Positions 1-7,500 of a stretch of 36,822 nt of DNA are shown here, piece by piece. Origin of the DNA: a virus; IMG/VR virus record IMGVR_UViG_3300035216_000402, positions 1 through 36,822 of that record; one strand, given 5' to 3'. The notes beneath the pieces are model-generated. The model was not told the origin of the DNA and did no database searches. It saw only the letters and a program-made list of their open reading frames with translations. Numbering within the stretch: the stretch's first letter is position 1; each line of letters opens with the position of its first letter. The position numbers and the translations under genes are program-made.

Positions 1-993
1 GATGCTGGTGTTCCTGGAGTAAAAGATCCAGTCACAGGAACAACTACTAGTGATACTACTAGTGTTCCATCTAAGGCAAATGAGTCAAGTAATCAAGGTG
101 GAGATTCAAATAAGACTTCAAGTGACCAAGGATTAGATATAAAAATTCTTGCAGGAACTAATGCTGGGATGCCATCAGGTATCTTGAAGTATCCTATTGA
201 TATGAGTGATAGTATGAATAAACTCCAGATTAATATTCTTGAATATAAACCAAAAGGAATTGCAGGTCAAAAAGGTAGTTTTGAATCGCCAGCCAGACAA
301 AAGGGAAAAACCTTAACGAGTATCTTTTTACCGGTTCCTGGTGGCATTCAAGATAACAATCAAGTCTCTTGGAATAAAGGTGATATGAATGCATTGCAAC
401 AAGCTGCAGCACAAGTTGCTACCGGTTTTATAGAGGGTGGTCCAAAAGATGCAGCTGCAGCAGCAGAAGCTATTGTTGGCAGACTACAAGGTAATAGTGA
501 CGCGGTAAAAAAATTGGCTGGTGCCGCAATGGCAGGGCAAGCTTCAGGTCTTGGTTCTGGGTTACTTACAAGACAAACTGGTGCTATTATCAATCCAAAT
601 ACTGAGTTGTTATTTAATGGACCAACAATGAGAAATTTTGGGTTCTCATTTAATATGAGTGCAAGAAGTGAGAAAGAAGTGCGATCTATAGGTCTTATAA
701 TCAGAGCATTGAAGCAGGGAATGTCTGTTCGTAGAAGTCAAAGCGGATTGTTTCTACTCTCTCCACATGTATTTGAACTTAAGTATATTACAGGATCGAG
801 TGAACAAAATCCCCACTTAAATAAATTTAAACTGTGTGCTATGACTGGATTTAATGTTAATTACACCCCCAATCAGACATTTATGACATTTGCAAATAAT
901 ATGCCTGTCTCATATCAAGTTGACATGCAATTATCAGAACTTGAACCAATCTTTAATGATGATTATAAAGATGATAACTCTATAGGTTTCTAA
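1..993 (+). CDS. 48: Baseplate tail-tube cap protein gp48 (5' truncated by window)
   Basis: The frame is open from base 1, so the gene begins left of the window; 330 residues are visible. In T4, gp48 sits on the baseplate hub and primes tail-tube polymerisation. The C-terminal part resembles gp48: an NTELLFNGPTMRNFGFSF core and a closing QVDMQLSELEPIFNDDY segment. The visible N-terminal part is low-complexity (Thr, Ser, Asn, Gly) and an Ala-rich stretch lies near the middle, typical of cyanophage versions. gp53 follows after one base, the usual cyanophage baseplate order. An ATG at 169 is internal and not the real start. The gp48 identity is by family resemblance and position. Confidence 0.85.
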   Translation, partial: DAGVPGVKDPVTGTTTSDTTSVPSKANESSNQGGDSNKTSSDQGLDIKILAGTNAGMPSGILKYPIDMSDSMNKLQINILEYKPKGIAGQKGSFESPARQKGKTLTSIFLPVPGGIQDNNQVSWNKGDMNALQQAAAQVATGFIEGGPKDAAAAAEAIVGRLQGNSDAVKKLAGAAMAGQASGLGSGLLTRQTGAIINPNTELLFNGPTMRNFGFSFNMSARSEKEVRSIGLIIRALKQGMSVRRSQSGLFLLSPHVFELKYITGSSEQNPHLNKFKLCAMTGFNVNYTPNQTFMTFANNMPVSYQVDMQLSELEPIFNDDYKDDNSIGF

Positions 994-994
994 C

Positions 995-1657
995 ATGTCA
1001 AATTATTTTAGAAGATTACCCGACTTAGAATACGTTAGCAGATTAAAAGACTCTGGACTGTCTGATTATATTGTAGTAAAAAATCTCTTTAAGAAAGGAA
1101 TCTTAAGAGAAGATATCTATCAAAATATTGCTACGTTTGAAAAGTATAAAATTATTGGTGATGAAAGACCTGATAATGTAGCAAATCAAATATATGGCAA
1201 CTCCGAATTAGATTGGTTAGTATTAGTATCAAATAATATTATTAACATTCAAACCGAATGGCCTATGAAACAGAATGATCTTGATGAACATCTTCTTTTA
1301 AAATACGGTACATATGAAACCCTATACAGTGGAATACACCACTACGAATCAAAAGAAATTAAAGATGCAAATAACGTAGTTCTTTTCCCAGAAGGTCTAT
1401 GGGTTGATGAAAACTATGAGTTCATATACACAAATCCTCAAGGGATTCTTGAAAAAAGAAGACCAGGATTACCAGTTACGAACTATGAATATGAAACAAA
1501 ACTAGAAGATAATAAGAGAAATATAAACCTACTCAAACCAAAATACGTTAATCTAGTTATTGACGACCTTAAAGGTATTATGCAATACAAAAAAGGTTCC
1601 ACTCAGTATATGAGTGAAACCTTGAAGAGAGGAGATAACGCTAAATTATATTCTTAA
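995..1657 (+). CDS. 53: Baseplate wedge subunit gp53
   Basis: This 220-residue protein matches T4 gp53, a wedge component that joins wedges to the hub. Recognisable parts are the N-terminal NYFRRLPDLEYVSR, then a region with DNVANQIYGNSELDWLVLVSNNI and WPMKQNDLDEHL (gp53/LysM-like part), and a basic C-terminus. It starts one base after the gp48 stop and is probably translationally coupled to it. Its end abuts the end of gp32 on the other strand, so this is where the rightward structural operon meets the leftward replication operon; no clear terminator hairpin separates them. Confidence 0.88.
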   Translation: MSNYFRRLPDLEYVSRLKDSGLSDYIVVKNLFKKGILREDIYQNIATFEKYKIIGDERPDNVANQIYGNSELDWLVLVSNNIINIQTEWPMKQNDLDEHLLLKYGTYETLYSGIHHYESKEIKDANNVVLFPEGLWVDENYEFIYTNPQGILEKRRPGLPVTNYEYETKLEDNKRNINLLKPKYVNLVIDDLKGIMQYKKGSTQYMSETLKRGDNAKLYS

Positions 1658-2605
1658 TTACTCATTAGCAAGACGTTGGAAGTATGATAGAGCATCATCT
1701 TCATCGCGATCAGCAGATACTTCTGACCTAGCACCAAGGTTGTTCAGTTCAGTCTTCAGGTCTTCAGTCAATTCAGACTGTGGTTGACGTGAGGAGAAGT
1801 TAGGTGCGTAAGAACTACGATCATTGTCCTCATCGTTGGTCTCTTCATCATAGCGAGCAGGTGCTTGCTTCTGACCTAGAACCATCTTCAGACGCTTCTC
1901 CAGTTGCTCATAGGACTTAAACTGGTCAGTAGCAGTCAGAGCAGTCAGTGAATACTGCTTCTTCCACAGTGCTTCCAGGGCATCGTCATCATCTAATAGA
2001 GGAGACACACGGTCAAACTCAGAAGAATCATAGTTCCAGTAACCTGCAACTTTCTTCAGTTTCAGTTTGAAGTTAGCACCCTGCCAGAAGTCAAAAGGAT
2101 TGATTGGAGTTTCATCCTCAAACTCAGGTTGCATTGATTCCATGACCTTATCAAAGATCTTCTTACCAAACTTGTATAGAAAAACGCGACCCTCATTCTG
2201 GGGATTTGCTTTGTCCTGCACAACATAGATGTTGGCATAGTAGGACAGTTTGCGTTTCTGCTTACGAACAGTATCCTTGTCTGCTTCGTTACCACTGTTC
2301 CACAGTTCACGGTTGTGCTCTGATACAGGGTCTTTACCACCGGCAGTAGTCAAAGAGTTCTCAATGTACCACCCACCAGGACCTTGGAAGGCGTGGGAAT
2401 ACATCTTTGCCCAAGGGAGGTCTTCTCCTTCAGGGGCAGGGAGGAAACGGATAACGGCATAACCATTGCCGGTCTTATCCATTTCAGGTTTCCAGAGACG
2501 GTCGTCGCCACCGCTGCTGGTATTGTTCATCTTCTCAACTTCCTTTACCAGTTTAGAGGTAAGAGAACCAAGAGAAGATTGCTTTTTAAGATTTGCGAAA
2601 GACAT
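1658..2605 (-). CDS. 32: Single-stranded DNA-binding protein gp32
   Basis: This 315-residue homologue of T4 gp32 coats ssDNA at the replication fork and in recombination. The OB-fold core shows NGYAVIRFLPAPEG, GGWYIENSLTT, KQKRKLSYYANIYVV and NPQNEGRVFLYKFGKKI. A short basic N-terminus fits the cooperativity (B) domain, and the acidic tail after about residue 255 fits the partner-binding A domain. The whole protein contains no cysteine, so the Cys ligands of the T4 zinc site are absent. Codon use is more GC-rich than in the neighbouring small genes, as expected for an abundant protein. Confidence 0.93.
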   Translation of the reverse strand: MSFANLKKQSSLGSLTSKLVKEVEKMNNTSSGGDDRLWKPEMDKTGNGYAVIRFLPAPEGEDLPWAKMYSHAFQGPGGWYIENSLTTAGGKDPVSEHNRELWNSGNEADKDTVRKQKRKLSYYANIYVVQDKANPQNEGRVFLYKFGKKIFDKVMESMQPEFEDETPINPFDFWQGANFKLKLKKVAGYWNYDSSEFDRVSPLLDDDDALEALWKKQYSLTALTATDQFKSYEQLEKRLKMVLGQKQAPARYDEETNDEDNDRSSYAPNFSSRQPQSELTEDLKTELNNLGARSEVSADRDEDDALSYFQRLANE

Positions 2606-2662
2606 AGGATTTATTAGATTAGTTTGGATTTGGCTTTTGTGGACTTCGTTATTCTACAGACC

Positions 2663-2998
2663 TTAGTCTGATTTGTCAATCTGGTCCTTCATAACGATAA
2701 TCATCTTAGACATATTGCTAAAGACGACATTCATATCGACATCAGGAGGGAGACCCATTGCTTTAGCAGAATCAAGGATACGTTCCTTCATTTCTTTTGC
2801 TTCTGGGTCATCAGACAAACTCAAACGGGTATACAAAATCTTTTGTTTGTCAAGAAGTTCCTCAAGCATTTCAACATGCTTAAGTTTTTTCTCCTTACTC
2901 ATTGCAGTAAATGCGAAAATGTTTATGTAAACACTATCCTGCAATTCCTGTATTTTAGTTAACTCTGCGCGGACAACTTCTGAGTTAAAGAAGCTCAT
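2663..2998 (-). CDS. DUF1825 family protein
   Basis: A 111-residue, mostly helical protein. It begins SFFNSEVVRAELTKIQELQ and contains LDKQKILYTRLSLSDDPEAKEMKERI and MGLPPDVDMN, which match the DUF1825 family of cyanobacteria and cyanophages as I remember it. No biochemical role is known to me. It lies between gp32 and gp59 in the replication/late-transcription operon, and its start overlaps the stop of the 64-aa gene upstream by 4 bases (ATGA). Acquisition from a cyanobacterial host is plausible because the family is mainly cyanobacterial. Confidence 0.75.
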   Translation of the reverse strand: MSFFNSEVVRAELTKIQELQDSVYINIFAFTAMSKEKKLKHVEMLEELLDKQKILYTRLSLSDDPEAKEMKERILDSAKAMGLPPDVDMNVVFSNMSKMIIVMKDQIDKSD

Positions 2999-3189
2999 TC
3001 GCCCTCTACTATCTCAGTTTCACTCACTGTAGCATCATCATCTTCTACCTTACTTGCTTCAATTTGATTTAGTGCATCAAGTGCGCCAACGACTTTAAAG
3101 TAAGTGACACGCAGATTTTCCATCTGCTCTTCAAGTTGTCTCTTTTGTTCAATCAGGTTAGTAATAACTTCAGTATTTTCCAGTGACAT
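2995..3189 (-). CDS. Small coiled-coil hypothetical protein
   Basis: 64 residues. A helical N-terminal half (EVITNLIEQKRQLEEQMENLR) looks like a short coiled coil, and the C-terminal tail is acidic (EDDDATVSETEIVEGE). I do not recognise a named family, but small proteins like this are common beside gp59 in cyanophages. It overlaps the next gene by 4 bases and ends the stretch between gp59 and the DUF1825 gene, so it is probably co-transcribed with replication genes. Confidence 0.6.
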   Translation of the reverse strand: MSLENTEVITNLIEQKRQLEEQMENLRVTYFKVVGALDALNQIEASKVEDDDATVSETEIVEGE

Positions 3190-3201
3190 ATTAAGTTCCG
3201 A

Positions 3202-3792
3202 TTAATTGTTAGTGATTAGTTGCTTGAGTAACTTCCGATAATGAAGCACTTCAATATTTAGAAAGGGAGAATATTTTTTAATTCTGAGACTTACGGTTTC
3301 CCACACAGGGTCCTTAAGTCTAGTATCAAAGTCTTTTCTATACCCTAGTATTCTATCACAAATTACCAGAGTTTCAAGTGAAATATCCCCACTCAAATAA
3401 CTTTTGAGTATGGGGGGATGACCTGTTCCAGTGAAGACACGATCTAATTTTTGTTCCGATAAAAGAGAACCCATCTCTTCTTTAAAAACATAAGATAGTG
3501 ATTGAGTTCTCTTCTTCCATGAGGTATACCTACCTTCACCTTCTCTTATCATCTCTCCAATCCATAGTTTACTAGGATCGGTGCATGAAATAAAGTTGGA
3601 TATAAAAAACTCAATTACTTCTTTATCGTCTTTGTTTCTGGATAGTTTTTCAAACCAGAACCTATCTTTTCTTTTATAAAAAGATTGCACAGTCGCGCGA
3701 CTCTTTCCACAGTATTTGTGATAGTCATACTTCTCCTTGGTGAAGTGATTCTTTAAGGAGAGGTATTGCTTATAGGCATCGAACGGCATCAT
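3202..3792 (-). CDS. 59: Helicase loader gp59
   Basis: 196 residues, close to the length of T4 gp59 (217), which loads the gp41 helicase onto gp32-coated DNA at forks. The start MMPFDAYKQYLSLKNHF and the following YDYHKYCGK are typical of cyanophage gp59. Later aromatic/basic helices such as RFWFEKLSRNKDDKEVIEFFISNF and SLETLVICDRILGY align with the T4 protein in order. Its closeness to gp32 fits the known physical interaction of the two proteins. The 56-base gap upstream is rich in homopolymer runs. Confidence 0.85.
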   Translation of the reverse strand: MMPFDAYKQYLSLKNHFTKEKYDYHKYCGKSRATVQSFYKRKDRFWFEKLSRNKDDKEVIEFFISNFISCTDPSKLWIGEMIREGEGRYTSWKKRTQSLSYVFKEEMGSLLSEQKLDRVFTGTGHPPILKSYLSGDISLETLVICDRILGYRKDFDTRLKDPVWETVSLRIKKYSPFLNIEVLHYRKLLKQLITNN

Positions 3793-3848
3793 GAAAAAGT
3801 CAAAGGGGGCAAAAATTTTGCGGGAAATTTTTTGGGGACGAAAATGGA

Positions 3849-4106
3849 TTACAAAGGCAATTTTGCTCTAGAACTCCGCTTCAGAAAGTTTAATTCCATT
3901 GCTTGATATTTAATCTTTTCCTTAAGTGGTTTTGTAATTAACTTAGGGACTGACTCTACATCGATACCATTCTTTTCACAGAAGTGAACGATAGCATCTA
4001 TGTAGTTCATCTCTGGTACAGTTTGTACTAGAGATTCTATTTCTTGAGTGAATTTAGAAGGGCAATAAAACTTACTTTCTAATACTTTGTCTAGTTCATT
4101 CTCCAT
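3849..4106 (-). CDS. 33: Late-promoter transcription accessory protein gp33
   Basis: In T4, gp33 binds the RNA polymerase beta-flap and connects it to the sliding clamp for late transcription. The central NYIDAIVHFCEKNGIDVESV and C-terminal KEKIKYQAMELNFLKRSS segments align with the T4 gp33 core, and the length (85 aa) is somewhat shorter than T4's 112. I chose the ATG at 4106 (MENELDKVL); a longer frame begins at 4133 but would overlap the nuclease gene further. The tail here ends RAKLPL rather than in the T4 hydrophobic Leu-Leu motif. It overlaps the nuclease gene's end by 11 bases. Confidence 0.75.
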   Translation of the reverse strand: MENELDKVLESKFYCPSKFTQEIESLVQTVPEMNYIDAIVHFCEKNGIDVESVPKLITKPLKEKIKYQAMELNFLKRSSRAKLPL

Positions 4107-4779
4107 TCTCTGTCCTAGTATTGTGAGATACAAATTCTTTAATGTAACGAACTAACAATTTAATATAGTCCCCTTTGTTCCTTTTGTCAAATACTTTAAC
4201 CTCACCACCAGGAGTAACCATGATAGTGATAAGTTTTTTGACGGGGATACCAGTCAGTTCATAGTATGCCGCAGCATAAAAAGTCTCTTGAACGAAATAG
4301 TTTTCTAACCATTTCTCCGGTTTAATTTTTTCGGATGTCTTAAAATCGATGACTGCGAGTTCTCCTTCATACTCTCCGATACAGTCAACTCTACCAGCTA
4401 ATCCAAGATACTCTGAGTACAGAGTTCTTTCTATAGCGTGTATGTTATTTATCTTGTCCAGATATGGTTTAGCATGATGAAACATAAACTGGGTGAGAGG
4501 ACGAAAGTCATCCCAGTTTATTTCATTGTTCCTCATGTATACTTCAGCTGCTTCGTGAAAGTCTGTTCCACGAGTAGTTGCTTTCTTTGTGATACGATCT
4601 GCTTCTTCATTACCAACTCTCTTTCTCCATTCAACAAATACTTGCCGATTATAAAAGGAAGTTACAGACGTAATAGAAGGCACCCAGTCTCCACTAGGAA
4701 CATTGTAGAGACGGATGCCATTCTTATTTTTGCAGTTTAATTCAATATCACCTAAGTAATTATGATGAATAAAGTTCAT
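4096..4779 (-). CDS. PD-(D/E)XK exonuclease, Cas4/RecB-like
   Basis: 227 residues. The core nuclease motif is visible as an Asp (GRVDCIGEY) followed by ELAVIDFKTSEK (the D-x-K of motif II/III), then QETFYAAAYYELTGI (motif with Gln and Tyr). An upstream His (DFHEAAEVY) fits the Cas4/AddB-type nuclease family. Cyanophages commonly carry such a protein beside phoH and gp33; it may process DNA ends or degrade host DNA, but this is inference. No Fe-S cysteine cluster is evident. It overlaps phoH by 4 bases (ATGA). Confidence 0.75.
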   Translation of the reverse strand: MNFIHHNYLGDIELNCKNKNGIRLYNVPSGDWVPSITSVTSFYNRQVFVEWRKRVGNEEADRITKKATTRGTDFHEAAEVYMRNNEINWDDFRPLTQFMFHHAKPYLDKINNIHAIERTLYSEYLGLAGRVDCIGEYEGELAVIDFKTSEKIKPEKWLENYFVQETFYAAAYYELTGIPVKKLITIMVTPGGEVKVFDKRNKGDYIKLLVRYIKEFVSHNTRTENGE

Positions 4780-5525
4780 AGACCAAGTTCGTTTTTAGCA
4801 AGTAGATATTCTTTACAGAGACCAGAGCGAACGATATCTTCAATACCAAACTCAATGATATCCATTGAAGGCATGATACGTAAAACTCTCATGAAGTCTG
4901 AGATACCATTCCTCTCATTCTGTTTTGTCAAGTCAGTCTGAGTAGCATCACCACAGAACATAATCTTAGAGTTTTCACCAACACGGGTGATGATACTATC
5001 AAGTTCATGATAGTTCAAGTTCTGGAATTCGTCAACAATAATAACAGCATTATCAAGTGTAGTGCCACGGATGAATGATGTAGACCAGAAACTAATCGTT
5101 GTCTGCGCTTTAAGATTGCCATAAAGCATTTCAAAGTCTGATTCTGTAGGCATTTCAAACATATACTTTACCATATTCTTATATGGAATTTGGTAAAGAG
5201 ATGATTTATCCTCATGGTCTCCGGGTAGAAAACCAATCTCCCTTGTAGCAACTAGTGACCTTACAAGATAAATTTTTTCGTAAGGAGACTTAGTATCCAA
5301 TACATCTTTCAATGCATTGTATAAGGTGATAAAAGTTTTACCCGTTCCTGCCGCACCGTAAGCGACGATATTCTGGTCATTTTTATAACAACGAAAAAGT
5401 TCTGCTTGATTATCTGTGAGAGGATCTATTGTCCTCATCAGATCTAAATTAATAGGTTTTTTTCTTTTCATTTGCTTATTACTCATTCCGAACGGTACGG
5501 GCGTCTTCGATCTTTTTGCGGGCAT
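4776..5525 (-). CDS. phoH: PhoH-family P-loop ATPase
   Basis: 249 residues. Walker A is GAAGTGKTF at about residue 58, Walker B is VIIVDEFQN at about 164, and a later FCGDATQTD is the sensor motif of the PhoH/RecD-like helicase fold. The N-terminus is basic (RSKTPVPFG, KQMKRKKP). phoH is very common in cyanophages; in bacteria the gene belongs to phosphate-starvation regulons or RNA metabolism, but its phage role is unresolved. Here it sits between a small unknown gene and the Cas4-like nuclease. I see no Pho box. Confidence 0.9.
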   Translation of the reverse strand: MPAKRSKTPVPFGMSNKQMKRKKPINLDLMRTIDPLTDNQAELFRCYKNDQNIVAYGAAGTGKTFITLYNALKDVLDTKSPYEKIYLVRSLVATREIGFLPGDHEDKSSLYQIPYKNMVKYMFEMPTESDFEMLYGNLKAQTTISFWSTSFIRGTTLDNAVIIVDEFQNLNYHELDSIITRVGENSKIMFCGDATQTDLTKQNERNGISDFMRVLRIMPSMDIIEFGIEDIVRSGLCKEYLLAKNELGL

Positions 5526-5530
5526 AAGAT

Positions 5531-5779
5531 TCAGAGTGGTTTTACTGTGGATCCTGGTTGTTTTGATACCTGATGTAATACATCATTCCACCCTGGATGA
5601 GTCTTCTTCAGTTTGTCTTGGAAGTCTCCTACTTCCCCGATGCCAGGAAATGTAGTTGGATCGGAATAATCTCTATCCCACTCAGGGTTATCCGTCTTCC
5701 ATTGATCCCAATCGTGAATACTCATAGCAATTTCTTTTTGTTCACCTGTCTTCTTATTGATAATAGGATACGTAGCCAT
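5531..5779 (-). CDS. Conserved hypothetical protein next to phoH
   Basis: 82 residues, beginning ATYPIINKKTGEQKEI and containing a Trp-rich stretch (HDWDQWKTDNPEWDRDYSDP) and DKLKKTHPGWNDVL. No membrane segment or cysteine. I recognise the pattern as a small protein often found between phoH and thyX in cyanomyoviruses, but know no function. It ends 5 bases before phoH starts and is probably in the same transcript. Confidence 0.65.
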   Translation of the reverse strand: MATYPIINKKTGEQKEIAMSIHDWDQWKTDNPEWDRDYSDPTTFPGIGEVGDFQDKLKKTHPGWNDVLHQVSKQPGSTVKPL

Positions 5780-5806
5780 AAATTACATCACATACAACAA
5801 TATTTA

Positions 5807-6451
5807 TTATGCCCAGTCCATTGCTTCAGCAACGGCAGGGAACTGTTCACAGAAGACACGCTTGGCATCTAATGCGATATCCATATGTTCTTTCTGCGTT
5901 CCATTAGAAGAACGCAAATCGATATAATGGATCCATGACCTGACTGAGCCAGTCATGTAGATTTTGGTGGGCACTGCCAAGGGAAGCACAAAGCGAGCAC
6001 ACTCCTTTGCAATACCTTCATCAAGCATTGTTTGATACAATGCCATGGCATCTCTGAAGTGATTTTGCATCAGCATTTCGTACTTCTGCTTGACAAACGG
6101 GTCAATATCATCAATAGAATTCTGACGATTCTTGGTGTCTTGTCTGCGTAGTTCAGGTAGAGGGATCGTCTCCGCGAGTAAGGAACTATCAGCATATCTT
6201 TGTGAAAATTCCTGATATGTAAATGAACGATGACGAAGCACTTGAGCTGCAATTCCTCTGGTAGTATTTAACTCCAGAGTCATGTATGCCTGCTCAAAAA
6301 TACTCCAGTGCTGATGCTTCACACAATACTTAAGTAGTCCAGAGAACTTATCATTATCCTGGTTGTTTGGATTACTTACCCTGGCACAGTATGCCATGTG
6401 TTTCTCCGCATCGGGAGTTACACTAATTAGATTTACGCTGTTCTCTTTCAT
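5807..6451 (-). CDS. thyX: FAD-dependent thymidylate synthase ThyX
   Basis: 214 residues. ThyX makes dTMP from dUMP using methylenetetrahydrofolate and reduced FAD. The signature RHRSFTYQEFSQRYAD is present at about residue 77, with the catalytic-region ARFVLPLAVPTKIYMTGSVRSWIHYIDLR and the RSSNGTQKEH loop downstream. Some bacteria use ThyX instead of ThyA, and cyanophages carry it to raise dTTP supply. The start overlaps the end of the 59-aa gene upstream by 29 bases in another frame. Unlike many cyanophages, no ribonucleotide reductase genes lie beside it. Confidence 0.93.
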   Translation of the reverse strand: MKENSVNLISVTPDAEKHMAYCARVSNPNNQDNDKFSGLLKYCVKHQHWSIFEQAYMTLELNTTRGIAAQVLRHRSFTYQEFSQRYADSSLLAETIPLPELRRQDTKNRQNSIDDIDPFVKQKYEMLMQNHFRDAMALYQTMLDEGIAKECARFVLPLAVPTKIYMTGSVRSWIHYIDLRSSNGTQKEHMDIALDAKRVFCEQFPAVAEAMDWA

Positions 6452-6602
6452 CTAGTATCTCGTTAATAATGTCCTTTAGTTCTTGTCTTTCTAGATTAGT
6501 AAAGACATTTCGTTTTGGTATAACCAATGGTGGATATATTCTCTTTGATTTTGGTTTACCATCACTAGGTAAACTCATTCCTTGTGTATCTATCTTATCC
6601 AT
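6423..6602 (-). CDS. Small hypothetical protein (59 aa) overlapping thyX
   Basis: A 59-residue frame starting MDKIDTQGMSLPSDGKPKSK, then a basic Pro-rich part (RIYPPLVIPKRNVF) and a charged helix (ERQELKDIINEILDEREQ) ending RKSN. Its ATG overlaps the stop of the gene at 6595-6777 (ATGGATAA), and its last 29 bases overlap the thyX start in another frame. This tight coupling is what supports it as real. It has no recognised family. It fills the gap between thyX and the upstream gene, which would otherwise be unexplained. Confidence 0.6.
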   Translation of the reverse strand: MDKIDTQGMSLPSDGKPKSKRIYPPLVIPKRNVFTNLERQELKDIINEILDEREQRKSN

Positions 6603-6777
6603 CTATTTCCTCATAAACTTCGTCGTAATCTGAAATGGGTAGGTAGTAAGATGCAGGGTCGTCAAAATTCTCTTGAGTTGTAGCATATGCATCTACATCT
6701 GAATATACTTCAGACTCTAGGTTTTCTAAAAGAGATTTTAGATTACTCACAATCAGTTTGAGTTTTTCTTTGTCCAT
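6595..6777 (-). CDS. Small acidic hypothetical protein
   Basis: 60 residues from ATG 6777: an amphipathic helix (KLKLIVSNLKSLLENLESEVY) then an acidic tail (NFDDPASYYLPISDYDEVYEE). I moved the start from 6810 because the promoter -10 box at 6799-6804 would place the transcript start near 6792, after that codon. No family recognised. It is the first gene of the thyX-phoH-gp33 transcript if the promoter inside the preceding terminator is used. Confidence 0.6.
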   Translation of the reverse strand: MDKEKLKLIVSNLKSLLENLESEVYSDVDAYATTQENFDDPASYYLPISDYDEVYEEIDG

Positions 6778-6798
6778 AGGAAGCACATACTCAAAGGT

Positions 6799-6827
6799 AT
6801 TATAGCACAAAAAAAGCGGGGTAGCAA
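6799..6827 (-). promoter_or_regulatory. Sigma70-type promoter nested in a terminator
   Basis: Reading leftward: -35 TTGCTA (6827-6822), 17-bp spacer, -10 TATAAT (6804-6799). The -35 box is the loop plus one base on each side of the terminator hairpin at 6816-6833; the spacer contains the right arm and T-run. It would drive the genes from 6777 leftward to thyX and beyond. Confidence 0.7.
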
Positions 6828-6833
6828 CCCCGC
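6809..6833 (-). terminator. Intrinsic terminator
   Basis: Hairpin arms gcggggt (6816-6822) and accccgc (6827-6833) around a 4-base loop. Read leftward the hairpin is followed by seven T. It lies just after the stop of the 61-aa gene (6841) and ends that transcript. Confidence 0.85.
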
Positions 6834-6840
6834 GAAACGT

Positions 6841-7026
6841 TTAATTTACTAAAATCCTCCTACAGATTCTTTTACATACCGATTGTTTATCATCACAGTC
6901 TATAAGACAACTATAATAATCATTTAAAAGATCGGATTCTTCTATCGAACGATTTAAAGTATGAGTTAGTCGTTCTACGCTTTGTTTCCAACCTGCTAAC
7001 TGATTATAGGAAATGAGATTGTGCAT
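6841..7026 (-). CDS. Small Cys-containing hypothetical protein
   Basis: 61 residues from the ATG at 7026, which has GAGG six bases upstream; an ATG at 7038 is in frame but has no such site. The protein is helical (QLAGWKQSVERLTHTLNRSIEE) and ends with a cysteine-rich part (YYSCLIDCDDKQSVCKRICRR) carrying four Cys (C-x3-C-x6-C-x3-C), which could bind metal or form disulfides. No family recognised. A TATAAT lies close upstream of the SD, too close to give a leader, so the promoter is unclear. The terminator at 6809-6833 follows directly. Confidence 0.55.
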   Translation of the reverse strand: MHNLISYNQLAGWKQSVERLTHTLNRSIEESDLLNDYYSCLIDCDDKQSVCKRICRRILVN

Positions 7027-7163
7027 AATATCCCTCATTATACGAATATTTACTTTTGAAAAAATGATATAGTAAATTTCATATCATAAGCACCTCTGTT
7101 CTATTATTATTTAGACTGCTTTGTGTTTATTCACTAACATTTGTTAATTTGATAAGTAAATAC

Positions 7164-7192
7164 AAAAAAAGAGAGGGTTTGTAGCCCTCTCT
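7164..7192 (-). terminator. Intrinsic terminator
   Basis: Arms agagaggg (7170-7177) and ccctctct (7185-7192), loop of 7 bases, followed leftward by a T-run at 7164-7170. It ends the DUF4278-like gene transcript (stop at 7211). Confidence 0.9.
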
Positions 7193-7210
7193 GTAATGTA
7201 AGTTAATAAA

Positions 7211-7378
7211 TCACTTAGCGTATACTTGTCCACGATAGCAGAATGTACCGTGAGTCTCCTTCGATTCTACACAACGAGTATCATAATCTACACCACGATA
7301 TGAGGTGTGGTTAATCTGTGCGTTGTGTAACGCAGATGCCTTATTGATCTGCTTTCGGATTAGATTAAGTGTGTTCAT
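7211..7378 (-). CDS. DUF4278-like small protein
   Basis: 55 residues with a strong SD (AGGAG, 7 bases before the ATG). The pattern HTSYRGVDYD near residue 25 and a second THGTFCYRGQVYAK at the end give two YRG motifs, as in the cyanobacterial DUF4278 family. Function unknown to me. It stands alone between its own promoter with a leader of about 120 nt and its own terminator, so it is a single-gene transcription unit, probably strongly expressed. The N-terminus (NTLNLIRKQINKASALHNAQ) is helical. Confidence 0.7.
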   Translation of the reverse strand: MNTLNLIRKQINKASALHNAQINHTSYRGVDYDTRCVESKETHGTFCYRGQVYAK

Positions 7379-7424
7379 GTTGTTACTCCTAAAGTAATTG
7401 GATTTTTAGGTCCGTTCCTTTAGT

Positions 7425-7500
7425 CGTTTGCGTCCGTCTTCAGACGGATGAACGATCCGTTCCGCGACTTACTTGCGTCTCACCCTAAAGTGAGATGAAC
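7425..7500 (-). promoter_or_regulatory. Structured 5' leader with alternative hairpins
   Basis: Hairpins in transcript order: tctcac/gtgaga (7478-7495); acggat/atccgt (7444-7460); and a competing stem that uses 7444-7449 with 7433-7438 (TCCGTC, loop TGAA, GACGGA). The last two cannot form together. An outer pairing AGTCG/CGACT could enclose both. A stretch GGAACGGA occurs twice. No known riboswitch recognised. Confidence 0.5.

Noticed and set aside
6778-6810. Longer N-terminus of the 60-aa gene
   Set aside because: It overlaps the -10 box and predicted transcript start, so it would not be in the mRNA.
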